Below, piece by piece: positions 23,657 to 30,351 of a stretch of 30,351 nt of DNA. Source of the DNA: a virus; IMG/VR virus record IMGVR_UViG_3300007514_000048, positions 1 to 30,351 of that record. One strand, written 5' to 3'. The notes under the pieces were generated by a model. That model made no database searches. It saw nothing but the letters and a program-made list of their open reading frames with translations, and was not told the origin of the DNA. A program made the translations under genes and the position numbers. Position 1 is the stretch's first letter; each line of letters starts with the position of its first letter.

Positions 23657-24466
23657 TTATCCTATCATCATTGCTGGATTTAATTCGTATGATGACCTTA
23701 ATTCTGATTCTAATTTGTCTTGTTCTTGTAAAGCTTGTGTATAAATTTCCTCACCTTTTAAGGTAACTCCACCTATCATAGCTACTCCAGCGAATTTACT
23801 TAAATTTGTCCCCCATTGTTTTTTAAATAGAGTAGTTGTATATCTCTTTAACCAAAGGTCATTATAAACATCTGTATAAGTGTTCGGGTCTAATTTTCTA
23901 TATGCTTCGATAACTAGATATTCTCCAACGGCTAAATCATTTTTCCAATCCATATCAACCCACAATTTGTTATCGTGCATATTAAATCTGTATGGTTTTT
24001 CACCTACTAGTACGTGGTCAAGGAAATCCAAATGCCTTAAAACTACATCATAGTTAATAATAGATGTTGATGAAAAATCATATAGGTCGTTTAATCTTAA
24101 TTGGTATCTAACATCAAATAGATTTAAATTTCCTTTATTAGAAAATGGAAAAATATTAATGACAGACATAACCGTTTCAGGTACAATTATATAATTGTTA
24201 CCTTCTTTCCAGTTGGTCACCGTACTATCTTTACCAGTAACCGCTTCTGTACTATCAGCTGTTGCTCTATCTTTATCTGCTTGAGTTAATTGATATTTTA
24301 AATATGTTCTTTTAATACCATCATAGTGATATTGAGACCAATATTGTAATGCTTCGTCCAATCTATCTTCTAGTTGGTCGTCATCAGCATTTATCTCTAT
24401 AACTGGCTTGCCTAAAGACCTCAAGGCATATTGTTTTAAATTTTCTCTGCTTGCTGGTTCTGCCAT
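23657..24466 (-). CDS. 13: Neck protein gp13
   Basis: 269 residues (T4 309). Head-completion protein that binds the portal after packaging. The N-terminal SRENLKQYALRSLGKPVIEI and DQLEDRLDEALQYWSQYHYD are the diagnostic conserved block, followed by YIIVPETVMSVINIFPFSNK, YQLRLNDLYDFSS and LWLKRYTTTLFKKQWGTNLS near the C-terminus. It is the first gene of the late morphogenesis operon 13-17, led by a late promoter 26 bases upstream and a TTAGGAAAC ribosome site. Confidence 0.95.
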   Translation of the reverse strand: MAEPASRENLKQYALRSLGKPVIEINADDDQLEDRLDEALQYWSQYHYDGIKRTYLKYQLTQADKDRATADSTEAVTGKDSTVTNWKEGNNYIIVPETVMSVINIFPFSNKGNLNLFDVRYQLRLNDLYDFSSTSIINYDVVLRHLDFLDHVLVGEKPYRFNMHDNKLWVDMDWKNDLAVGEYLVIEAYRKLDPNTYTDVYNDLWLKRYTTTLFKKQWGTNLSKFAGVAMIGGVTLKGEEIYTQALQEQDKLESELRSSYELNPAMMIG

Positions 24467-24491
24467 AATTGTTTCCTAACTTAACTCCCTA

Positions 24492-24499
24492 TATTTATA
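24492..24499 (-). promoter_or_regulatory. Late promoter TATAAATA (genes 13-17)
   Basis: Exact late octamer on the minus strand (context TTCTTATAAATATAGGG) in the 37-base gap between the bilin reductase gene and gene 13. It marks the boundary between the accessory operon and the conserved structural block. Confidence 0.88.
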
Positions 24500-24503
24500 A
24501 GAA

Positions 24504-25193
24504 TTAAGCAGTTATCTGTATTTTTGGGAACAGATTATCCGTACAGAATAATTTAACATCTGGTTCTGGTAATCCTAGCGATAACATTACTCTAGGAGTA
24601 TGTGGATTTTGTTGTTGGTGCTCACAATAATAGTTTTGAGCCTCTATAACATCTTCCTCTTTTGACCTTCCAGCGTATTTTCCTATTTTTTCCAAGTATT
24701 GTACTAGATTATATGTAGCTAGACCACATACTTTATTCAATTCTTTTTCAGTATTAATGTTACCAGCTGCTATCATACCTTTACTGAATATCTTTTTAGC
24801 CCAATCTGGCAATTCTCTAGGTTTAGTTGGTCTATACCATTCTGTTTCGTTAACAAACCACTCCGTTAATTCGTGGTCTTTCTTTAATAGTGGACTGAAA
24901 TCGTGGAAAGCACCTGTGATTTTATTCTTACCAGCAATAACATCAAAACCATAAATTGGTCCGTCATTATTAAGATTTGGAAATAGACAAATATGGGCCA
25001 TCCAAAGGCCCTTTTGTTTTCTTGCGTCCACTATATCAACGTGGGCTCTTCTACACTCTTTAGTTTTCCAAGTCCTATTAGTCCAAGTATCATTATTAAA
25101 TCTCTCCATACCTGGTTCCGAATATTCGGTACCATACATATTCAAGATTTTTACTATCTCATCTGTAGTTTTTATTAATTTCTCCCAAATCAT
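24504..25193 (-). CDS. pcyX: Ferredoxin-dependent bilin reductase, PcyX-like
   Basis: Reduces biliverdin to a phycobilin using ferredoxin (family PF05996: PcyA, PebS, PcyX). 229 residues, the compact phage size. Conserved blocks: CRRAHVDIVDA (47-57), GLWMAHICLFPNL (62-74), PIYGFDVIAGKN (79-90), FHDFSPLL (96-103) and FCTDNLFPKI (216-225). H67 and D84 are 17 residues apart, like PcyA His88 and Asp105. Retaining this His favours PcyX, the marine-phage enzyme reported to make phycoerythrobilin, over cyanophage PebS, where I recall Asn at the site. The acidic residue near the C-terminus is D219. It overlaps the heme oxygenase gene by four bases, giving coupled substrate supply. The product bilin must be confirmed experimentally. 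Confidence 0.9.
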   Translation of the reverse strand: MIWEKLIKTTDEIVKILNMYGTEYSEPGMERFNNDTWTNRTWKTKECRRAHVDIVDARKQKGLWMAHICLFPNLNNDGPIYGFDVIAGKNKITGAFHDFSPLLKKDHELTEWFVNETEWYRPTKPRELPDWAKKIFSKGMIAAGNINTEKELNKVCGLATYNLVQYLEKIGKYAGRSKEEDVIEAQNYYCEHQQQNPHTPRVMLSLGLPEPDVKLFCTDNLFPKIQITA

Positions 25194-25762
25194 TCCATCA
25201 ACTCTCTAAATAATTGTGTTGCGTAATCAAAACATAATAGCGCTTCATTTACTATATTCATTTGATAAGCATTGTAATAATTATTTATCTGTTCACGAAT
25301 CACTCTTTTACATTCATTTGGATTTTTAAACTTAAACATCATACCAGGTCCAGGTACCTTTTTTCTAAGCATTTGACCACCAGATAAATCACCTAAATGT
25401 CTAACATAAATGTGAGCCATTAGTTTTTCGGGGTCATCTTTAATCTTCTCCATATGCTCTATATACCTTATTGTAGATGGACAAGTATATGGTTTTTCTT
25501 CTCTTTTCCATAATGATTTAAAATCTCTATCAATCCATTCCGCTCTTTCAATACCAGGCATCCATTTAAACAAGCCATTCGCCCTAGCATTTACCTCTAA
25601 AGGCGAATAACATTGTAAATTATTATAAAGAAAAGTAGCGTATAAATCTGGATCGATTTTACCTGACAACATTTCTTTTACAAAGGCTTGACGTTCAGCG
25701 TCTCTATGATGTTTCATAGTTGCTTCTACCAAGCCTTTGACCGTTTTATTTACTTCAACCAC
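25190..25762 (-). CDS. ho1: Heme oxygenase
   Basis: Cleaves heme to biliverdin, CO and Fe2+, 190 residues. The proximal-ligand segment HHRDAE (H19) matches the H-x-x-A-E pattern of heme oxygenases. The distal helix has HLGDLSGGQML (122-132), with the flexible glycines and the water-organising Asp125. The start is GTG at 25762; the next ATG would remove the helix before the heme ligand. The GTG overlaps the DUF454 gene by 13 bases and a GGGAAAAGAG site lies upstream. Electrons would come from ferredoxin. The adjacent bilin reductase uses its product. Confidence 0.95.
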   Translation of the reverse strand: MVEVNKTVKGLVEATMKHHRDAERQAFVKEMLSGKIDPDLYATFLYNNLQCYSPLEVNARANGLFKWMPGIERAEWIDRDFKSLWKREEKPYTCPSTIRYIEHMEKIKDDPEKLMAHIYVRHLGDLSGGQMLRKKVPGPGMMFKFKNPNECKRVIREQINNYYNAYQMNIVNEALLCFDYATQLFRELME

Positions 25763-26181
25763 GCTACTCTTTTCCCTTCATTAATTCTTTGGTCGTGAAT
25801 TTCTTTAGTTGCTGGATATCTCCAAGCCCAAATTGCCACTAACGCCATACTACCACCACTCCATAAAATTGCATTAAGATTATGTGTGCTGTGCCATAGA
25901 ACAGCAACCGTACTTGCCATTACTATGACCATTGACCATTTAGCATAATTTGGAAAAACTCTATACTTCATCCAACCAGTTAAGAAAGGACCAAAGTATT
26001 TGTGATTGTATAACCACTTATGCATTTTTTCTGAACTCTTAGCAAAACAATAAGCCGCAAATACTAAAAAAATACTAAATGGAATCCCTGGAGTAACCAC
26101 ACCTATGTACGCCATACCTAAACTCAACATACCAAGAGTGTACCACATCCATTTTGGAAATCTACTCTTTTTTAATTCCAT
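25750..26181 (-). CDS. DUF454 (YbaN-like) small inner-membrane protein
   Basis: 143 residues from the ATG MELKKSRFPKWMWY. The DUF454 pattern is clear: LGMLSLGMAYIGVVTPGIPF, IFLVFAAYCFAKSSEKMHKW, then LYNHKYFGPFLTGW, followed by two further hydrophobic helices (WSMVIVMASTVAVLW and LWSGGSMALVAIWAW). The predicted topology is about four helices. The function of the family is unknown. The ATG at 26181 is chosen over a frame from 26220 because AGGAGGGG lies nine bases before it. It overlaps the preceding membrane gene by ten bases and the heme oxygenase gene by 13, suggesting a joint role with heme/bilin metabolism; this is inference. Confidence 0.88.
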   Translation of the reverse strand: MELKKSRFPKWMWYTLGMLSLGMAYIGVVTPGIPFSIFLVFAAYCFAKSSEKMHKWLYNHKYFGPFLTGWMKYRVFPNYAKWSMVIVMASTVAVLWHSTHNLNAILWSGGSMALVAIWAWRYPATKEIHDQRINEGKRVAWLK

Positions 26182-27197
26182 AACATTACCCCTCCTATCA
26201 GGATAACCATTGAACACCAAGTTATTAATGTAGTTAAGTAATATTTTAATGGTGTCTTAAAATAACCTTTACCTATCGCCAAGCATTTGTGCATTGGTGA
26301 TAATATATAACCACAAAAATCAACAGCAAAAAACCAAGGTAAGTAAGCAAGTCCATAGACACTTACTAACAATACGGTTATGGCTGCGAACCGTGAGGAA
26401 CTTCCTAATATGAAAGAACCTATAAAACTCATTAAACTAATTAACCAAAATCCTGTAGGTGATGTTATATCTAATCCTGAATTATATAATGTTTCGTGTA
26501 TGAGAGGAGAATAAGCTGTAGCGTAATTTGCCATTACAATAATACCAGCAATAAAACCTAAAAGTTTCCAATCTATATAACTTAATATTTTCTTATAATC
26601 AAAAGTACCTGTTACCGACATATAATATAATGTTAGTAATCCAAATACCCATAAGAAATGGATACCTGCCATAACACCAGCAATACCTAATACATAAGGC
26701 ACCACATATCTGGTTATTCTGCTTATCTTAATTTCTTTTTTAATTCCGTCTAATTCTATTCCATCTTCTTTTACAAAGAAAATTAAATAACCTAAAATAA
26801 AAGCAACCGAAACTGCAAGTAAAGGCCAAATAATTCCAAACCAAGCACCATAAGTTAAACCAAAAGCTGCCATAGGTAATATGACCGTCTTCTCTAATGG
26901 TGACCAAAAATAATAATGATGTGTACTTAAATAATCTATAACACCTAGTTTATGCCGTTCTTTTCCTCTAGGCGCCATACTATCTAATAGGCCTGCTGTT
27001 AAGGTGACTCGTCCTTTAATAGGTAAACAACCTGTTAAAGCACTTACTGAAGCTATTAATGCTTTTTTGGATTTTAATATTTTATGAAAATATCCATAAA
27101 AGTCTCCAAATAATTTATGGTCTTTTACTATACCTGCAATTATCATTATAAATGCCAGTAAGAAAAGATAAACTTGTCCTTGTATAATTAAATTCAT
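26172..27197 (-). CDS. Polytopic membrane protein, DUF401-like permease candidate
   Basis: 341 residues with about nine to ten hydrophobic helices spread through the chain. The first helices contain GQVYLFLLAFIMIIAGIV. The cytosolic-looking loop ALTGCLPIKGRVTLTAGLLD, followed by YLSTHHYYFWSPLEKTVILP, resembles the PIpGG...FRHiwEyfwPlyPg signature I recall for DUF401 integral membrane proteins. That match is from memory and needs a profile search. The substrate is unknown. It overlaps the upstream oxygenase by four bases (ATGA) and the DUF454 gene by ten, so it is part of the coupled operon leading into heme oxygenase. A transport role in heme, iron or bilin handling is a guess. Confidence 0.65.
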   Translation of the reverse strand: MNLIIQGQVYLFLLAFIMIIAGIVKDHKLFGDFYGYFHKILKSKKALIASVSALTGCLPIKGRVTLTAGLLDSMAPRGKERHKLGVIDYLSTHHYYFWSPLEKTVILPMAAFGLTYGAWFGIIWPLLAVSVAFILGYLIFFVKEDGIELDGIKKEIKISRITRYVVPYVLGIAGVMAGIHFLWVFGLLTLYYMSVTGTFDYKKILSYIDWKLLGFIAGIIVMANYATAYSPLIHETLYNSGLDITSPTGFWLISLMSFIGSFILGSSSRFAAITVLLVSVYGLAYLPWFFAVDFCGYILSPMHKCLAIGKGYFKTPLKYYLTTLITWCSMVILIGGVMLWN

Positions 27198-27805
27198 ATG
27201 ACCAACTTTGTTAAATCTGCTTCGGTTCCAATGTCTCCTTTAAAAAATGTATTAAAGGACATTGATACCCTAGGTGTATCAATTTCTGTTGTAGAAACTT
27301 CGTGTAATAATGTAGATGGAAATAAAATCAATCTACCTATTTCAAACTTAATAGCAACCTTTTGAGAATTGTAAGTATTACCTTCTTTGAATGCTGTTAA
27401 GTTTCCAAATACGGTATTAGTATCTCTATAAAATATTGTAGGTTGTCCTTCACCTTGATTGGAAGTACCGTGTACATATAATATAGCACTAATCAAACTA
27501 TTTGGATGGTAATGTGTATGATGTTTGGTAAATTTTCTGTTTATATTAAACCAAGATTGTGTAATATATACTTGGCACTTGTCATCTACACCTAACTCAT
27601 TACAAAATCTGTATAAATGTTTTTTACACCATATTTTTAATTTGGAAAATTGATGTTTGTTTAACATCTTCTTATTAGTAGTTGTGAAATTACCACCGTT
27701 ATTGGGGTGCATATCAATATCATCTAATACTTTTCTTTCCTCTACCGAAAAATCATATAAATCATCTGACTTATATATTGGTGTTGCAAATACATTTTCA
27801 ATCAT
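27194..27805 (-). CDS. 2OG-Fe(II) oxygenase-like protein (PF13759 type)
   Basis: 203 residues. It starts MIENVFATPIY, the usual opening of this phage family. The core has QSWFNINRKFTKHHTHYHPN, SLISAILYVHG, distal LILFPSTLLHEVSTTE (H168) and PRVSMSFNTFF (R179). H98-x-H100 is the likely proximal metal pair, followed by the NS-SaxlYv strand typical of the family. The substrate is unknown. It is coupled to the DUF6065-like gene by a one-base TAATG overlap and to the membrane permease-like gene by ATGA. It most resembles the oxygenase at 1665-2351 in type, but with a different N-terminal region. Confidence 0.82.
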   Translation of the reverse strand: MIENVFATPIYKSDDLYDFSVEERKVLDDIDMHPNNGGNFTTTNKKMLNKHQFSKLKIWCKKHLYRFCNELGVDDKCQVYITQSWFNINRKFTKHHTHYHPNSLISAILYVHGTSNQGEGQPTIFYRDTNTVFGNLTAFKEGNTYNSQKVAIKFEIGRLILFPSTLLHEVSTTEIDTPRVSMSFNTFFKGDIGTEADLTKLVI

Positions 27806-28422
27806 TATTTTTCCTCATCTTGACAAATCATTTCATAACTCTTTTCAGTAAGAGGTACAAGTTGACCTAATGGTGTTCCCGATTTAACGGTATGTTCACC
27901 TTCTAATATATGCCAATCTAATTGTATATTTATCTCTTTGCTTAACGTAGGGTCCAGGATTCCCATAACATTTGAAAACTCAAAGTGGTCTGGATATGTT
28001 ATAGGCAAAAATATAAATTTTAAACCTTTTGGTGCTACAACGTTCCAAGGTGTATGTATCTTAATAATACTCTTTAATGTATTTGGACTCCTTGGTATTA
28101 AACTCATAATATCATTTGTATGTGTATCTATTAAATTTCTAGGACCTATTGTCTCTTTGTTTACTTCCCATTTAAAACCAGGATTATCAGGCATTGTTTT
28201 AATTGTAAAATCAAACCAAGCACGGACAATGTAACCAGTTTTCATTAACTCAAACATTCCTGGACATCTATATGGATGGTCAAAATCTGTAAATAACTCT
28301 TTTACTCTTAAATAATCTTCCTTTGCTTTTTTAGTCCATTCTCTTCCTATTTCTTTTGCCTCTACTATAGGCATTAAATTAGATAGACCTTTTAATTTAG
28401 ATACAAACTTAATTCTTTCCAT
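27805..28422 (-). CDS. DUF6065-like protein next to a tryptophan halogenase
   Basis: 205 residues from the ATG MERIKFVSKLKG; a GTG at 28431 would add three residues. Conserved-looking features are HPYRCPGMFELMKTGYIVRA, KIHTPWNVVAPKGLKFIFLP, GILDPTLSKEINIQLDWHIL and EGEHTVKSGTPLGQLVPLT. I recall this layout from proteins labelled DUF6065 that often neighbour tryptophan halogenases and 2OG oxygenases; this needs a profile search. The second half (paired strands, with GTPLxQxxP like cupin turns) may be a beta barrel. It overlaps the halogenase gene by 14 bases. The function is unknown, but genomic linkage suggests it acts on the same substrate. Confidence 0.75.
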   Translation of the reverse strand: MERIKFVSKLKGLSNLMPIVEAKEIGREWTKKAKEDYLRVKELFTDFDHPYRCPGMFELMKTGYIVRAWFDFTIKTMPDNPGFKWEVNKETIGPRNLIDTHTNDIMSLIPRSPNTLKSIIKIHTPWNVVAPKGLKFIFLPITYPDHFEFSNVMGILDPTLSKEINIQLDWHILEGEHTVKSGTPLGQLVPLTEKSYEMICQDEEK

Positions 28423-29902
28423 ATGATTCACTTAAATATTCATAATGATTTTTAAAAAATAATTTTGCTTGTTCTACTCTATTATATTGATTAGCAATAA
28501 AATATTTGGCATACTTCTCTATTTCATCTGGTAATTTTTTAGAATTAAAACCTCCACCTGCGTGTAGCATTGAAAACCATTGTGTTAAGTTAAACATTGA
28601 GGAACTTCTATAGAAAAAAGCAGTCTTATTAATTTGAATATCATTTATTAATTGTTGAGAAGGTTGTGGTAATTGTCTTTTAGATTGATTTCTAATTTCT
28701 TGCCAAAACGGTGTATCATCTTTTGTACTATAATAATAATGAGAAAATATAAATGCAAGTATCTCATCATTAATTTCATTAAAGTAACCATTAATCATTT
28801 CTTTTGATTGCCAATTATTGTTATTTAATAACTCTACAACTGCTCTAACAATACTAGTAGTCCAAGTAAGATTATTTGCTTCTAAAGGTTCTATAAAACC
28901 TGCAGCTAAACCTACAGCACATACATTTTTTAAAGCTATATGTTTATGTGTACCTGCTTTAATATCAATATGTAATGCTGTAGATTTATCTTCACCAATG
29001 CTGTCTCTCAATTCTTTTTCTGCCTGCTCTGGTGTTATATGTTTACTAGAATAACAATAACCGTTTCCTATTCTTTCATAGGTTGGTATTTGCCATCTCC
29101 AACCAGCGTTCATTGTAATTGCTTTTGTATATGGGTGGCATTCTTCTTTAGGATTTGTATATGATTTTGGCATTGCAACTGCCTTATCACATAATAAAAT
29201 ATCTTTATATGGTATATGTGGTTCTTTTAACGCACCTTCTAAAAGCATACTTTTAAAACCAGAACAATCAATATATAAATCTGCTTTATAAAAATTACCT
29301 TCCTCATCTATTAGTGCTTTTATTCCATTCTCATCTACTTTGTAATCTGTTATTTTTGTTTCAACTAATTTAAATCTATTTGTTGTACTTCTATAATTTA
29401 CACAATGTTTAGCTAATACATCAACTATTTTTAAAGCATTGAAATGTACAGCACCATAACTTCGGTCTGCAATATTAAAATTAGTATCTAACCCATACCA
29501 TTTTGGACTTATATTCTTTTTTGCCATTTGATAAGAAGGTTGAAATCTTGTCCACTCTTCATTACTTTTGGAACCAAAATAATCTGTAATAAGTAAGTGT
29601 TGACTAACTAAAGAATTTTCTGGTGGTTCATTATCAACAAAGTATTTGTTTTTAGTCCAACCATCTAACTCAACACCATATTTAAAAGTAGCATCCGTTG
29701 CCGACATCCAATCAACTGGATGTAATCCACAATCATATAAAAATTGTGCTGTTGCTGGTTGTGTGCCTTCTCCAACTCCGATAGGACCTTGGCGTTTATC
29801 TTCTATTAAAGTAATATTAGTATCTGGCATTAAATTTTTCAACATATAGGCAGCCGTCAGCCAGCCACTCGAACCACCTCCAAGAATTATTATATTTTTC
29901 AT
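28409..29902 (-). CDS. Flavin-dependent tryptophan halogenase family protein
   Basis: 497 residues from the ATG MKNIIILGGGSSGWLTA. A longer frame to 29965 is rejected because this ATG overlaps the preceding stop as TAATG. Motifs: FAD-binding GGGSSG (8-13), IGVGEGTQPAT (41-51), the catalytic-lysine segment ATFKYG (K74, equivalent to PrnA Lys79), IDCSGFKS and the halogenase signature WRWQIP (268-273). Also present is AVGLAAGFIEPLEANNLTWT, the FAD/active-site loop. Such enzymes make HOCl or HOBr from FADH2, O2 and halide and direct it through the lysine to an indole. The natural substrate in phages is unknown; free tryptophan, a peptide or another aromatic compound is possible. No flavin reductase is seen in the window. 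Confidence 0.93.
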   Translation of the reverse strand: MKNIIILGGGSSGWLTAAYMLKNLMPDTNITLIEDKRQGPIGVGEGTQPATAQFLYDCGLHPVDWMSATDATFKYGVELDGWTKNKYFVDNEPPENSLVSQHLLITDYFGSKSNEEWTRFQPSYQMAKKNISPKWYGLDTNFNIADRSYGAVHFNALKIVDVLAKHCVNYRSTTNRFKLVETKITDYKVDENGIKALIDEEGNFYKADLYIDCSGFKSMLLEGALKEPHIPYKDILLCDKAVAMPKSYTNPKEECHPYTKAITMNAGWRWQIPTYERIGNGYCYSSKHITPEQAEKELRDSIGEDKSTALHIDIKAGTHKHIALKNVCAVGLAAGFIEPLEANNLTWTTSIVRAVVELLNNNNWQSKEMINGYFNEINDEILAFIFSHYYYSTKDDTPFWQEIRNQSKRQLPQPSQQLINDIQINKTAFFYRSSSMFNLTQWFSMLHAGGGFNSKKLPDEIEKYAKYFIANQYNRVEQAKLFFKNHYEYLSESYGKN

Positions 29903-30351
29903 TATTGACCTATCCCAAACATTTTCCGATTTTTTTCTAATACAAAGATACCTAACCCATTCCAATAATCAGTTGAATCTTCTATTTTTCCAGTTATCTC
30001 TTCTTTATATAAAACTTTATATCCCATTTTCTTAATACTTTCTAGTGTTGGCACTCTAACATTATCCCAATTCCAATCATCTACTATAAAAACAAATTGG
30101 TTATCCATTGCCGAATCCCATTTAGGTAATATATCATTATGAATACTATGGTCACCATCATAAAATAATATATTAGATTTCCAAGGTAATTGTTTTAAAT
30201 CAAACCCTAGAAAATCTCCTTGATAAATTTTAACCTCACTTTTACCAATATACTTTCTTAAATTCTTTACAAATATTTCCCTATCGTTTCCAACCTCTGC
30301 TTTTATATTCACTTCTGGCCTAGCAGGTGCTGTGTTCTTACCTTGCCAATT
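29902..30351 (-). CDS. SAM-dependent methyltransferase-like protein, 5' end cut off
   Basis: Open to the right edge; 149 residues are seen, starting NWQGKNTAPARPE. The first apparent start inside (GTG 30312) is not convincing because the frame continues past it. Features: EVKIYQGDFLGFD, SNILFYDGDHSIHNDILPKW, FVFIVDDWNWDNVRV and a C-terminal strand GLGIFVLEKN. The DGDH followed by a DDW strand is typical of Methyltransf_24-like class I methyltransferases; the glycine-rich SAM motif would lie beyond the window. It is joined to the halogenase gene by a one-base TAATG overlap. The assignment is moderate because only the C-terminal part is visible. Confidence 0.65.
   Translation of the reverse strand, partial: NWQGKNTAPARPEVNIKAEVGNDREIFVKNLRKYIGKSEVKIYQGDFLGFDLKQLPWKSNILFYDGDHSIHNDILPKWDSAMDNQFVFIVDDWNWDNVRVPTLESIKKMGYKVLYKEEITGKIEDSTDYWNGLGIFVLEKNRKMFGIGQ

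Noticed and set aside
24504-25762. Cyanophage-type pebS/ho1 pair implying a cyanobacterial host
   Set aside because: The reductase keeps the PcyA-type histidine, no photosynthesis gene is present, and the AapJ-like gene points to an alphaproteobacterium. The host remains unproven.
29903-29965. N-terminal extension of the tryptophan halogenase upstream of MKNIIILGGG
   Set aside because: The FAD-binding strand starts right after the internal ATG, which overlaps the preceding stop as TAATG. The extension is the methyltransferase C-terminus read in another frame.
1-30351. tRNA genes, CRISPR arrays, insertion sequences
   Set aside because: Reading both strands showed no cloverleaf-like sequence with CCA-type ends, no spaced direct repeats and no transposase.

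Overview
This is about 30 kb of an AT-rich (roughly two-thirds A+T by eye) T4-like marine myovirus. Every confident gene lies on the minus strand, so transcription runs from high to low coordinates. In that direction the core order is genes 13-14-15-16-17-18-19-20-21-22-23, then uvsY-uvsW-55, then 47 and 46. This resembles the core order I remember for T4-like phages of cyanobacteria and SAR11. There is no photosystem gene, one bilin reductase looks PcyX-like, and one gene is an alphaproteobacterial-type amino-acid-binding protein. I therefore favour a pelagiphage-like virus of a marine alphaproteobacterium; this host guess is inference.

Right part (24504-30351): a tightly overlapping accessory operon. 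In transcription order it encodes a partial SAM methyltransferase, a flavin-dependent tryptophan halogenase, a DUF6065-like protein, a 2OG-Fe(II) oxygenase, a polytopic DUF401-like membrane protein, a DUF454 membrane protein, a heme oxygenase and a ferredoxin-dependent bilin reductase. The last two would turn heme into biliverdin and then a reduced bilin.

Middle (7797-24466): head, neck and tail genes. Six exact copies of the T4 late promoter octamer TATAAATA, all in gaps between genes, lie upstream of genes 13, 18, 20, 21, 22 and a tail-tube-like gene. Between genes 20 and 21 is an accessory block with small core-like proteins, small membrane proteins and an AapJ-like amino-acid-binding lipoprotein. 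A strong hairpin terminator follows gene 23.

Left part (1-7753): recombination and late-transcription genes: uvsY, uvsW, an Sm-like small protein, late sigma factor gene 55, then 47 and 46. Three 2OG-Fe(II) oxygenases and a newly noticed 31-residue membrane peptide are interspersed. Sigma70-like promoters precede uvsY and 55. The gene 55 promoter is back-to-back with a consensus promoter firing rightward, antisense to the upstream genes.

Working model: host-type promoters express uvsY/uvsW/55 early or mid-infection. gp55 then directs the host polymerase to the TATAAATA promoters for virion genes. The AapJ-like, heme/bilin and halogenase genes are candidate host-manipulation functions. I saw no tRNA, CRISPR array, insertion sequence or attachment site, and no stretch above 300 bases without a gene.
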